DNA of 64,000 bases from Paraburkholderia aspalathi (lineage in GTDB: Bacteria; Pseudomonadota; Gammaproteobacteria; Burkholderiales; Burkholderiaceae): positions 62,001-126,000 of the forward strand of contig NZ_FPBH01000001.1 in the NCBI RefSeq assembly GCF_900116445.1, given 5' to 3'. Below, one piece after another: positions 44,113-52,620 of the stretch (positions are counted from its first letter, which is position 1; the number at the start of each line of letters is the position of its first letter). Made by a program: the position numbers and the translations under genes. The notes below the pieces were generated by a model. The model did no database searches and was not told where the DNA came from. It saw only the letters and a program-made list of their open reading frames with translations.

Positions 44113-45948
44113 TCAGGCGGTGAGGCTGCGCCGGCGCAAACGGTCCGCGACCCAGATGAGCGCGGCGATAAAGATGAAGAGGCACGTCGAGACGGCCGCG
44201 ATTACTGGCGAGATCTGCATCGTGATTTCGTCCCAGAACTGCTTGGGCAAGGTCGTGCTTAGACCGCCTGAGGTGAAGAGGGCGATGGTCAGTTCATCGA
44301 ACGAGGTCGCGAAGGCGAACAGGAACGACGACATTAAACCCGCGCCGAGAATCGGAAACGTGACGCGGCGCAGGGTGGCCCACGGACGCGCGCCCATGCT
44401 CTGCGCGGCGAGATCGAGGCGGGTGTCATAGTTGCGCAGCACGGCCATCATCGTGATCACGACGTAGGGCACGGCGACTGTCGTATGGGCCAGCACCAGG
44501 CCGAGTGACGATCCGACCAGACCAATCTTCGCGAAGAAGTAGAAGATGCCGACCGCGATGATCATGCGCGGCACGACGATCGGCGAGAGCACGAACGCCA
44601 GCATGGCCGCCTTGCCGCGCATGCCGCCGCGCACCAGCAGGAACGCGGCGGGCGTGCCGATCAGCATCGACAGCAAACCGGTGCCGATACCCACCAGCAT
44701 CGAGCGCGTGATCGCCTGCATCCACAGCGGCGAATCGACGATCTGCCGATACCATTGCAGCGAAAATCCGTGCGGCGGCCACGCCAGCCCGGAAGACGAA
44801 TCGAACGACAGCGGGATCATCAGGAAGGCCGGCGCGCTGAGAAACACCAGCAGCAGGAACACGATCACCCGCAGCGTCAGGCTTTCGCCGCTGCCGGACA
44901 TGCTGCGTTTGGGGCCTTTGCGTGAGCGGGGCAGGACGGCGAGCAAGGCGTCCGTCGCATTACCGAGCGCGGTCAGAATCAGGTCGCCGAGCTTGCGGCT
45001 CCAGCCACCCGCACGTGAGCCTTTCGCGCCCGCGCTTTCACCCGCCATGGTCGAGAGGCCGACCATGCGGTCGTACACCAGAAAGACGATCAGCACGACC
45101 GCGAGCAGCAGCACCGAAATCGCGCCGGCAAAGCCCCAATTCAGCGCCTGCATCACCTGATCGATAATCAGTTGCGTGATCATCGTTTGATGACGGCCGC
45201 CCAGCAGCGTCGGCGTGATGAAGAAGCCGATCGCGGTGACGAACACCATCAGGGCGCCAGCCGCGACACCCGGCAACGACAGCGGGAAATACACCTTCCA
45301 GAACACGGTGCCGGGACGCGCGCCGAGCGTCGCCGCGGCGCTCGGCAGACGGCGGTCGATGTTCTCCATGACCGACAGCATGGTCAGCACCGCGAGCGGC
45401 ATCAGCGCATGCACCATGCCGACGATCACGCTGGAAAAGTGATAGAGCAGGCTCAGCGGTTCATCGATGATGCCGAGCTTGAGCAGCAGTTGATTGATGA
45501 CGCCGTTGCGCCCGAGCAGCACGACCCATGCAAACGTGCGCACGAGAAAGCTGGTCCAGAACGACAGCAGCACCCAGAACAGCAGGCGGTTCTTGCGTGC
45601 ACGCGTTGCCGACGAGATCAGATACGCGATCGGATAGCCGGTCAGCACCGAGAAGAACGTGGTCCATAGCGACACTTTCAGCGTGATCAGCAGTACGTCC
45701 ACATACACGGACGATGCGAAGAGCCGCTTGTATTCGATCAGCGTGAAGCCGGTGTCGTTGTGAATGCTGAGCATCAACAACTGGCCGACCGGATAGACCA
45801 GCATCACGAGCAGCAGCACGACTAGCGGTGCGCCTTTGGCGCCGGGCCGCAGCCACGCGCGCCAGGTGGGCCGGCGCGGCGCGGGTTGAATGGGCTGTGC
45901 CGGTCCCGCGGGCTGGGAAGGGCGCGCGCTCAAAGCGGAATGATTCAT
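44113..45948 (-). CDS. Fused double ABC permease (PotB-PotC type)
   Basis: A 611-residue chain with two complete permease modules. Module 1 (residues ~25-300) has helices from VVLLLVMLVYPVGQLLML and the EAA loop ATLGARPGTVFWKVYFPLSLPG, read in two parts. Module 2 (~350-605) has VIVFLLLVFLSAPAFLMI and a second EAA loop LAAQSMGARPWATLRRVTFP. A ~65-residue Gly/Ser/Lys-rich cytoplasmic linker (AGESAGAKGSRAGGWSR) joins them. PotB and PotC-type permeases are normally separate genes, so this is a gene fusion. The base sequence shows no frameshift at the join. Partner ATPase and binding protein are upstream. Confidence 0.9.
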   Translation of the reverse strand: MNHSALSARPSQPAGPAQPIQPAPRRPTWRAWLRPGAKGAPLVVLLLVMLVYPVGQLLMLSIHNDTGFTLIEYKRLFASSVYVDVLLITLKVSLWTTFFSVLTGYPIAYLISSATRARKNRLLFWVLLSFWTSFLVRTFAWVVLLGRNGVINQLLLKLGIIDEPLSLLYHFSSVIVGMVHALMPLAVLTMLSVMENIDRRLPSAAATLGARPGTVFWKVYFPLSLPGVAAGALMVFVTAIGFFITPTLLGGRHQTMITQLIIDQVMQALNWGFAGAISVLLLAVVLIVFLVYDRMVGLSTMAGESAGAKGSRAGGWSRKLGDLILTALGNATDALLAVLPRSRKGPKRSMSGSGESLTLRVIVFLLLVFLSAPAFLMIPLSFDSSSGLAWPPHGFSLQWYRQIVDSPLWMQAITRSMLVGIGTGLLSMLIGTPAAFLLVRGGMRGKAAMLAFVLSPIVVPRMIIAVGIFYFFAKIGLVGSSLGLVLAHTTVAVPYVVITMMAVLRNYDTRLDLAAQSMGARPWATLRRVTFPILGAGLMSSFLFAFATSFDELTIALFTSGGLSTTLPKQFWDEITMQISPVIAAVSTCLFIFIAALIWVADRLRRRSLTA

Positions 45949-45951
45949 CGC

Positions 45952-47055
45952 TTACCCCGCGATCGCAACGGCGTCGGCGGCGAGCCACGACAGGCCGAGC
46001 GTTTGCCCGACTTCGTACTGGCTGCCGAAACGGTTGGTGGGGAAGGCGGCCACGAGCGGCGCGGCATTGGCGGTATGCGGCTCGAGATAGAGCTTGGTCA
46101 TGCTGCCGGTCACCATGATGTCGGTGAGTTTCGCGGACAGGCTGCCGCCGTTGCCGGAGTCTGAGTTCGCGCTCGCACTGTCGTGCACGCGCAGGTTTTG
46201 CGGACGCAGCATCAGCTTGACCGGCTTGCCGTTGGCGATCACCGGGTCGTAGGCCATCGCTTCGCCTTTCGCGACGCCTTGCACGCTGATCTGCACCTGA
46301 TCGCCGGCACGGCCCGTGACGACCGCGTCGAGCAGATTCGACTCGCCGAGAAAGTCCGCGACGAACACGCTGTTGGGCCGGAAATACAGATCGGCCGGCG
46401 TGCCGAGTTGAGCGATCGAACCCGCGTTCATCAGGCAGATGCGGTCCGACATCGTCATCGCTTCTTCCTGATCGTGCGTCACGTAGACGATCGTCGTGCC
46501 GAGTTCGCGATGGATGCGCTTGATCTCGAGCTGCATGTGATCGCGCAGTTTCTTGTCGAGCGCGCCGAGCGGTTCGTCCATCAGAATGATCGAGGGCCGG
46601 TAGACCATGCAACGCGCGAGCGCGATCCGCTGCTGCTGGCCGCCGGATAGCTCGCGTGGATAGCGTTGCGCCACGTGCGGCAGATGCACCATCTCCAGTG
46701 CCTGCATCACCTTGTCTTGCGTGGCCTTTGCGTCCGTCTTGCGCATCTGCAGCGGAAACGCGATGTTCTGCGCGACTGTCATGTGCGGAAACAGCGCGTA
46801 GTTCTGAAACACCATGCCGATGTCGCGTTCGTACGGCGCGCCGTACGTCACGTCCACGCCGTTGATGCGAATCTGTCCTTCATCCGGCAGGGCGAGGCCG
46901 GCGATCAGGCTGAGGAGGGTGGTCTTGCCGGAGCCGCTCGGTCCGAGCAAGGTCAGGAACTCGCCCTCGGCGACGTCGAGACTGGTCGGCGCGAGCGCGA
47001 CGAAATCGCCGTAGCGTTTGCTGAGTCCCGCGATCTGAAGATTCGAAGCAGACAT
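45952..47055 (-). CDS. Pot/Fbp-type ABC transporter ATPase
   Basis: A 367-residue ATPase: Walker A GPSGSGKTT (~residue 38), QNYALFPHMTV, signature LSGGQQQRIALARCM, Walker B IILMDEPLGALD and VTHDQEEAMTMSD, then a C-terminal TOBE regulatory domain (~280-360) with NGKPVKLMLRPQNLRV. The spermidine/putrescine, iron and 2-aminoethylphosphonate importers share this form. Three bases separate its stop from the fused permease start. Confidence 0.93.
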   Translation of the reverse strand: MSASNLQIAGLSKRYGDFVALAPTSLDVAEGEFLTLLGPSGSGKTTLLSLIAGLALPDEGQIRINGVDVTYGAPYERDIGMVFQNYALFPHMTVAQNIAFPLQMRKTDAKATQDKVMQALEMVHLPHVAQRYPRELSGGQQQRIALARCMVYRPSIILMDEPLGALDKKLRDHMQLEIKRIHRELGTTIVYVTHDQEEAMTMSDRICLMNAGSIAQLGTPADLYFRPNSVFVADFLGESNLLDAVVTGRAGDQVQISVQGVAKGEAMAYDPVIANGKPVKLMLRPQNLRVHDSASANSDSGNGGSLSAKLTDIMVTGSMTKLYLEPHTANAAPLVAAFPTNRFGSQYEVGQTLGLSWLAADAVAIAG

Positions 47056-47097
47056 GGAATCGGCCTCCGTGAAAGGTGACAGGGAGCGGCGGCGCGC

Positions 47098-48195
47098 TTA
47101 CGTCAGGATCCAGCGATTGAAGCGCTCGAGCGCGACGCTCTGGTTTTCCTGCCAGTACTTCGCATCGATATGCAGGCCGTTGGCCATGTTCTGCGGATAA
47201 GTCGGGCAGTTTTTGGCGATTTCGGGCTTGATGAAGTTGAATGCTTCGGGTTGCGTCAGACCCGCCGGGAAATAGTCGACCAGCGCGGCCTGGCGTTTCG
47301 GATCGGCGGCGAATTTGATGAATTCGCGGCAGGCGTCGGCGTTCGGCGAGCCCTTCAGGATCGACCAGTTGTCGACGCCCCAGATGTTCTGGTTCCAGAC
47401 GATGCCGACCGGCGCGCCGCTGGCAATTGCCGCTTGCGCGCGCGAGATCCACGTGCTGATCATGTCCACTTCGCCCGAACCGAGCATCTGTTCGACCTGT
47501 GCGCCGGTGGTCCACCAGACGTCGACATGTTTCGCAATCTTGGAGAGGCTCGCGAAGCCACGGTCCATGTTGCAGGGATAGACCTGGCCGGTCGCTACGC
47601 CGTCGGCCATCAAGGCTTGTTCCATCGTGTCGAACGGATATTTGCGCAGGCCGCGGCGGCCCGGGAAGTCCTTCACGTTCCACATGTCGGCCCATGAGTT
47701 CGGCGCCTTGCGGCCTTTGAACGCGTCAGTGCGATAGGCGAGAACGGTCGTGTAGATGTTGGTGCCCACGCCGTACGGCGACATGTATTGCTTCGGGATC
47801 TTCGCGATCACCGGATCGGATTCCAGCCCGTGTTTCTCGAGGTATTCCTTGCCGCCGCCCGTCAGCAGAAGAATTGCCGGCTGGCTGATCTTCGCCATGT
47901 CCCAGGTGTAGCTGCCGGTGTCGACCATGCTCTTGATCAGCGCGGTCGGTTCGGCGTTCGCCTGCACGCCGACCACTTCGATGCCGGTCTTCTCCGTGAA
48001 CGGCCGGTAGAACACCGCGCCGTAGGCCTTCGTATAGATGCCACCGTCGTCACGAATCACGATCCGTTTGCTGGCCGCGCGCGACGGCGTCCAGACGAAC
48101 GGGAACGCGACCGCTGCCGTGCCTGCCAGCGCCGCCTTGATGGCCGTGCGGCGGCCGGGTTGTTGAATCTGATCGCGTGTGGGCTGCTTTTTCAT
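47098..48195 (-). CDS. Pot-type ABC transporter periplasmic binding protein (Tat signal)
   Basis: A 365-residue extracellular solute-binding protein (family 1, PotD-like). A twin-Arg signal (GRRTAIKAALAGTAAVAF) near residues 15-32 suggests Tat export, cleaved near PSRAA. The mature part has KRIVIRDDGGIYTKAYGAVF, EVVGVQANAEPTALIKSMVD, and LGSGEVDMISTWISRAQAA. The ligand is not obvious; polyamine-like, phosphonate or organic acid are all possible. A 42-base gap follows before the ATPase gene. Confidence 0.9.
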   Translation of the reverse strand: MKKQPTRDQIQQPGRRTAIKAALAGTAAVAFPFVWTPSRAASKRIVIRDDGGIYTKAYGAVFYRPFTEKTGIEVVGVQANAEPTALIKSMVDTGSYTWDMAKISQPAILLLTGGGKEYLEKHGLESDPVIAKIPKQYMSPYGVGTNIYTTVLAYRTDAFKGRKAPNSWADMWNVKDFPGRRGLRKYPFDTMEQALMADGVATGQVYPCNMDRGFASLSKIAKHVDVWWTTGAQVEQMLGSGEVDMISTWISRAQAAIASGAPVGIVWNQNIWGVDNWSILKGSPNADACREFIKFAADPKRQAALVDYFPAGLTQPEAFNFIKPEIAKNCPTYPQNMANGLHIDAKYWQENQSVALERFNRWILT

Positions 48196-48291
48196 GACGA
48201 CTCCAGGGAAGTGGCAAGCGTGGAAAGCGAAAGACCGGTGTGGCGAAAACTCAAGCCGCGTGAGCGGCGCGATGGGGCACGGAGCGGTGCC

Positions 48292-49719
48292 TCAGGGCAG
48301 CAGGCGGCCGGGGTTGAACAACTGGTGCGGATCGAGCGCCTGCTTCACCGCGCGCATCAACGTGAGTTCGATAGCGGATTTGTAGTGCGCCATTTCGCTG
48401 AGTCCGGTCTGGCCGACGCCGTGTTCGGCGCTGAACGTGCCGTGCAATTCGTGCGCGACTTCGTTGACGCAGTGGCGCATCGCGGTCGCCATTGCAACGG
48501 GGTCAGGGAATTCGCGCCATGCGTCGAAGGTGAAGAACGGGATGAAGTGCGCGTTGCCGTCGCCGAGATGCGCAACGATCAGAATGTCGAGGCCGGGGAT
48601 GATTGCGTGGACCGCGCGTGTGGACTGCTCGATGAACGCAGGCACCGCCGATACCGGCACTGCGCAATCGGTCGTCAAGCCCACGCCGGCTTTCTTGTTC
48701 GCTTCGGACACGCTGTGGCGAATTTCCCAGAGGGCGGCGCGCTGCGTGTCGTTGCTGGCGAATACCGCATCGACGATGAGGCCGGCATCGGCTGCCTGTT
48801 CGAGCGTGTGTTGCAGCAGTGCCGCCATCTCCTCGCCACCGCGTGTGTCCGCGAGCTCGACCAGCACGTGCCAGTCATGCAGTTCGCCAAGCGGATTGCG
48901 GCGCTCGGGTACATGTTCGATCACGAGTTCGAGCTGGCGGCGGTTGATCATCTCGAAGGCGTTGAGCCGCGACCCGCAGGCGGCCTGGAACATGCCGAGA
49001 ATACGCAGCGCGGCCGCCGGGTCGACGGGCGCGAACCACGCGAGCGCGTGATGCGTCGGCAACGGATGCAGCTTCAACGTGGCCGCCGTGATGATGCCGA
49101 GCGTGCCTTCCGTGCCGATGAACAGATGCTTCAGATCGAGACCGGTGTTGTCTTTGCGTAGCGCACGCAGGCCGTTCCAGATCGTGCCGTCGGCGAGCAC
49201 CACTTCGAGGCCGAGCACGTTGTCGCGCGCGTTGCCGTAGCGCAGAACGCCGGTGCCGCCCGCATTCGTCGACAGATTGCCGCCGATCTGGCATGAGCCT
49301 TCGGCGCCGAGACTTACCGGAAAGAGCCGTTGTTCGGCCGCGGCTGCGTCCTGCACGGTCTTCAGCACGCAGCCGGCTTCGACTTCCATTGAACCGTTGG
49401 CCGCGTCGATCGAGCGAATCCGCCGCATTCGCGAGAGATTGACGATGACTGGCCGAACGCCTTCGCTCGCGGGCACGGCGCCGCCGCACAGGCTGGTGTT
49501 GCCGCCTTGCGGCAGGACCGGCACGCCGTGCGCAGCGCACAGGCGAACCACCGCGGATACCTGCGCTGCCGTCGATGGCAGCGCAACACAGAGCGCCGGC
49601 GCCTTGAAGCGGCCGCGCCAATCCTCGGTGAAACCATCGAGGTCGGCTTCGGCGCTCAGGACCGCGTCCGCTCCGAGTTCGGTTTGCAGGCTGGCTAACA
49701 AGGGCGCGACAGGGTTCAT
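48292..49719 (-). CDS. GlcD-like FAD-binding oxidase
   Basis: A 475-residue vanillyl-alcohol-oxidase-type flavoenzyme. The PP-loop region VPVLPQGGNTSLCGGAVP (~residues 70-87) and NLSTNAGGTGVLRYGNARDN form the FAD domain (~35-215), and the FAD-oxidase C-terminal domain contains HLGDGNAHFIPFF and EHGVGQTGLSEM. Likely 2-hydroxyacid (D-lactate, glycolate, D-2-hydroxyglutarate) oxidation. It lacks GlcE/GlcF partners, so it is a single-subunit type. The start at 49719 is preferred; a longer frame extends through the promoter region. It leads the leftward catabolic block and has its own operator-like inverted repeat. Confidence 0.9.
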   Translation of the reverse strand: MNPVAPLLASLQTELGADAVLSAEADLDGFTEDWRGRFKAPALCVALPSTAAQVSAVVRLCAAHGVPVLPQGGNTSLCGGAVPASEGVRPVIVNLSRMRRIRSIDAANGSMEVEAGCVLKTVQDAAAAEQRLFPVSLGAEGSCQIGGNLSTNAGGTGVLRYGNARDNVLGLEVVLADGTIWNGLRALRKDNTGLDLKHLFIGTEGTLGIITAATLKLHPLPTHHALAWFAPVDPAAALRILGMFQAACGSRLNAFEMINRRQLELVIEHVPERRNPLGELHDWHVLVELADTRGGEEMAALLQHTLEQAADAGLIVDAVFASNDTQRAALWEIRHSVSEANKKAGVGLTTDCAVPVSAVPAFIEQSTRAVHAIIPGLDILIVAHLGDGNAHFIPFFTFDAWREFPDPVAMATAMRHCVNEVAHELHGTFSAEHGVGQTGLSEMAHYKSAIELTLMRAVKQALDPHQLFNPGRLLP

Positions 49720-49813
49720 TTCTGGTTCCTTGATCGGGCGGCTTCGATGCGGTCGGCTGCGACCCAGGTGGGACGGGACCTGCGTTGCCTGAGAAAAAGC
49801 ATATGAGTAAAAA

Positions 49814-49848
49814 AATCGCATTGAAATGCAATTAATCGCAATGCGATT
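49814..49848. promoter_or_regulatory. Perfect 10-base inverted repeat, probable operator
   Basis: AATCGCATTG (49814-49823) and CAATGCGATT (49839-49848) form a perfect 10-base inverted repeat with a 15-base centre that itself holds ATGCAATTAATCGCA. It lies ~95 bases upstream of the GlcD-like start. Spacing suits a dimeric or tetrameric regulator such as IclR or GntR. Confidence 0.6.
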
Positions 49849-49878
49849 AAAGTGCTCGTTTTTCCTGGCGTGAGTCGG

Positions 49879-49922
49879 GAGGGTGCTGACGGCTACGAAA
49901 GAGGGCGCTGACGGCCACGAAA
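49879..49922. repeat. 22-base tandem direct repeat (two copies)
   Basis: GAGGGTGCTGACGGCTACGAAA (copy 1, 49879-49900; the base text here is split by the length limit only in part) is followed at once by copy 2 (49901-49922), which differs at two positions (T to C in each). A 22-base period is two helical turns, so both copies face the same side of the DNA. It lies 130-170 bases upstream of the FMO-like gene. Confidence 0.8.
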
Positions 49923-50052
49923 CAAATAAGCAAAGCGAAATTTGTTGGTTTGGGTAAGCCTGCGGCGCCGCGATACTTGATCGTCCGATGGCCGCGCCAT
50001 TCGATTTCGACGCATCCGTCTGCTGTTCAACTCCCAGACCGAACCCGACACC

Positions 50053-51501
50053 ATGACGCAATCCCATCACCCCGATCAGCCTGCGCTCGACACACTGCGG
50101 CTGATCGGTCCAGCACCTGATAACTGGGTCCCGCCGCGCGAGGGCATCGACCATAACGTGGTGGTTGTCGGCGGTGGACAGACCGGCGCGGCGTTCGCTT
50201 TCGCCCTGCGGCGCGCCGGCATCGGTCAGGTTAGCGTGATCGATGCCGCAGCAGATGAGGGTCAAGCGGGCGTCTGGTTGAATCGCGCCCGCATGAATAA
50301 GCTGCGCACCCCTAAATCATTGGTGGGCCCCGAGGTGGGTCTGCCGGGGCTGAGCTTCCAGGCATGGTATGAAGCGCGCTTCGGCGCCGATTCGTATGCG
50401 GAGATCGACCGGATTCCTCGCACGCGTTGGGCAGAATATCTCGCGTGGTACCGGCATTTCCTCGAGATTCCGATTCGCTACGGCACGCGGCTTACGCGAA
50501 TCGAACCGGTAGGTGAGCATTTCCGTTTGCATCTGGAAGTACGCGATGGCGCCACAGTGCGCAACATCGTGGAGACGGCACGCAAGATCGTGCTCGGCAA
50601 TGGCGTTGCGGGTAACGGTGGGCCGAACATTCCTGCAGTGCTGAAAAGCCTTCCGTCGACACTTCGTGCCCACACTTCCGAGGCGATCGATTTTGCTGCG
50701 CTGCGCGGCAAATCCGTGGCGGTGATCGGCGGCGCGGCATCCGCATTCGATGCGGCAGGCACGGCGCTCGAAGCCGGTGCAGGGCAGGTGCATCTGTTCG
50801 TGCGTCGTGAGCGGATTGCGTCGGTGCCGGTGACCCGCACACGCGCTTATCCCGGCGCGTACGACAACTATTTCCATCTGCCTGATGCGATTCGCTGGTC
50901 GCAGGCGCGGCGCTTCCGCGTTGCCGGTTCGACGCCGCCAGTCGACGCCGTGGAGCGCGTCACACGTTTTCCGAACTTTCATCTGCATCTCGGCGCGCCG
51001 TGGACACACGCAAGCGTCAGAGATGAGCGCGTGGAGACCGACGTGTCGGGTGAGCCGTTCGCATTCGATTTCGTCATTGCCGGCACGGGCTATGTGATCG
51101 ATCCGGCGCTGCGGCCGGAGTTGGCGCACATCGCCGGGCGTATCCGCCTGTGGCACGATCAATACGTGCCCGCCGCGAGCGACAGCGATGACGCGCTGGG
51201 CGCGCATCCGTATCTCGGCGCCGCGCTCGAATACCTCGAGAAGGTCGAGGGCGAAGCGCCTTATCTGAAGCACATCCACGTCTACAACCCGGCGGCCTTC
51301 GTCAGTTTTGGCTTGCCGGTCGGCGACGTGCCAAGCATGAAGCGCGATATTCCCGCCGTGGTGCAGCGAATCAGCCGCGATCTGTTTCTCGCCGATCTGG
51401 ACGCGCATGAAGCACGGATTCACGGCGATATCGCCGCCGATTTCGACGATTCAGTTTACGCGCAGAGCGTCTGGCAGCGCGACAAGGTTGACGCCGCGTG
51501 A
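50053..51501 (+). CDS. FMO-like FAD/NAD(P)-dependent oxidoreductase
   Basis: A 482-residue flavoprotein. VVVVGGGQTGAAFAFALRRA (~residues 36-55) is the FAD Rossmann motif and VAVIGGAASAFDAAGTALEA (~220) the NAD(P) motif, the layout of flavin-containing monooxygenases and their relatives. Between them are TRWAEYLAWYRHFLEIPIRYG and the GNGVAGNGGPNIP stretch. It precedes a sulfonate-type importer and a sulfite dehydrogenase, so oxygenation of an organosulfur or amine group is likely (inference). The usual FMO fingerprint FxGxxxHxxx is not obvious, so reductase-like activity is possible. Confidence 0.82.
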   Translation: MTQSHHPDQPALDTLRLIGPAPDNWVPPREGIDHNVVVVGGGQTGAAFAFALRRAGIGQVSVIDAAADEGQAGVWLNRARMNKLRTPKSLVGPEVGLPGLSFQAWYEARFGADSYAEIDRIPRTRWAEYLAWYRHFLEIPIRYGTRLTRIEPVGEHFRLHLEVRDGATVRNIVETARKIVLGNGVAGNGGPNIPAVLKSLPSTLRAHTSEAIDFAALRGKSVAVIGGAASAFDAAGTALEAGAGQVHLFVRRERIASVPVTRTRAYPGAYDNYFHLPDAIRWSQARRFRVAGSTPPVDAVERVTRFPNFHLHLGAPWTHASVRDERVETDVSGEPFAFDFVIAGTGYVIDPALRPELAHIAGRIRLWHDQYVPAASDSDDALGAHPYLGAALEYLEKVEGEAPYLKHIHVYNPAAFVSFGLPVGDVPSMKRDIPAVVQRISRDLFLADLDAHEARIHGDIAADFDDSVYAQSVWQRDKVDAA

Positions 51502-51561
51502 AGTGGACGCTAGCAAGCGAGCGGTCACGATAGTTCAACAAGGCGAGAGGCAGGAGCCGCT

Positions 51562-52620
51562 ATGTCTACGCAGTTCGAATCGATTACAACAGGAACGCCG
51601 GCTATCGGCACGGACGTCGGTGACGCCAACCGCGCCTTAACACGGCGTGGGTTTTCACGCGGTGTTCTGATTGCTGGCCTCGCTGCCATCGCGTGGTTCG
51701 GCAGCGCCGCGCTGACCGAGTGGTGGCCGAGTGCCGACGACTGGCCGTACACGAAAGAATTTATCGCGTTGAAGCTGGTGCTCGTGGCATTTGCTGTTGC
51801 GACGGCCGTCGCGGGATGGCGCAATCCGTCCACTCAGGCGACGACGCCCACACGCACCAGCGCATGGCTTGGGGCGATGCCATGGTTGCTCGCACTGGCG
51901 CTCAGCGTGAGCGCATGGGAAGTCGTCACGGCACAACTCGAATGGCTGCCGCGGCCTTTTTTTGCCCCACCGCAAGCGCTGATCGGTGTCTATGCCGAAG
52001 ACTACCCGCGTCTAGGTTTGAGCGTTGTGCATTCGTTTGGACTACTCGCCTATGGCTACGTATTAGGCGCGGCTGCGGGTTTTGTTACCGGAGTGAGTAT
52101 CGGCTGGTCGCAGGTCGTGAGCTACTGGGTCCATCCGGTCTTGCGCCTGATCGGGCCGCTACCGGCTACCGCATGGTTGCCGTTGGCGTTCTTCTTCTTT
52201 CCTTCGAGCTTCAGCGCGAGTGTGTTCCTGATCGCGCTGGCGACCGCCTTCCCGGTTGCGGTGCTGACCTGGTCGGGTGTGGCCGGCGTCAATTCGGCCT
52301 ATTACGACATCGCGCGCACGCTCGGCGCGCGGCCCGCTTTTCTGATCCTGCGCGTGGCGATTCCGGCGGCGCTGCCGTCGGTGTTCGTCGGCCTGTTCAT
52401 GGGTCTTGGCGCATCGTTTTCGGTGCTGATCGTCGCGGAGATGATGGGCGTGAAAGCGGGGCTTGGCTGGTATCTGCAATGGGCCCAGGGCTGGGCGGCG
52501 TATTCGAACATGTATGCCGCGCTGCTCGTGATGGCGCTGATGTGCTCCGGTCTGATCACCTTGCTGTTTCGTGTGCGTGACCGCCTGCTGGCCTGGCAAA
52601 AGGGATTGCTCAAATGGTAG
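51562..52620 (+). CDS. Sulfonate-type ABC transporter permease with N-terminal extension
   Basis: A 352-residue permease. The C-terminal ~250 residues are a normal SsuC/TauC-type module, with the EAA loop ARTLGARPAFLILRVAIPAALP (in two parts) and MMGVKAGLGWYLQWAQGWAAYSNMYAALLV. The first ~110 residues are extra: two additional hydrophobic segments (GVLIAGLAAIAWFGSAALTEW and LKLVLVAFAVATAVAGW, the first truncated here) before MPWLLALALSVSAWEV. Usual length is ~260, so this is an extended form. The stop overlaps the ATPase start by 7 bases. Confidence 0.88.
   Translation: MSTQFESITTGTPAIGTDVGDANRALTRRGFSRGVLIAGLAAIAWFGSAALTEWWPSADDWPYTKEFIALKLVLVAFAVATAVAGWRNPSTQATTPTRTSAWLGAMPWLLALALSVSAWEVVTAQLEWLPRPFFAPPQALIGVYAEDYPRLGLSVVHSFGLLAYGYVLGAAAGFVTGVSIGWSQVVSYWVHPVLRLIGPLPATAWLPLAFFFFPSSFSASVFLIALATAFPVAVLTWSGVAGVNSAYYDIARTLGARPAFLILRVAIPAALPSVFVGLFMGLGASFSVLIVAEMMGVKAGLGWYLQWAQGWAAYSNMYAALLVMALMCSGLITLLFRVRDRLLAWQKGLLKW

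Larger units (their letters stand above)
49720..50052. promoter_or_regulatory. Divergent control region of the GlcD-like and FMO-like genes (no gene)
   Basis: 333 bases of AT-richer sequence between two divergent units, with no credible gene. Two repeat structures stand out and are listed separately: a 10-base perfect inverted repeat (49814-49848) and a 22-base tandem direct repeat (49879-49922). I did not find a convincing sigma-54 box. Confidence 0.6.

Noticed and set aside
47788..49161. 457-residue plus-strand frame
   Set aside because: Antisense to the binding-protein and GlcD-like genes, with no ribosome-binding site and His/Arg/Gln-rich shadow composition.
48292..50265. Long form (657 residues) of the GlcD-like protein
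   Set aside because: The first ~180 residues would cross the divergent promoter region with its repeats and have no family similarity; MNPVAPLLAS at 49719 is the natural start.
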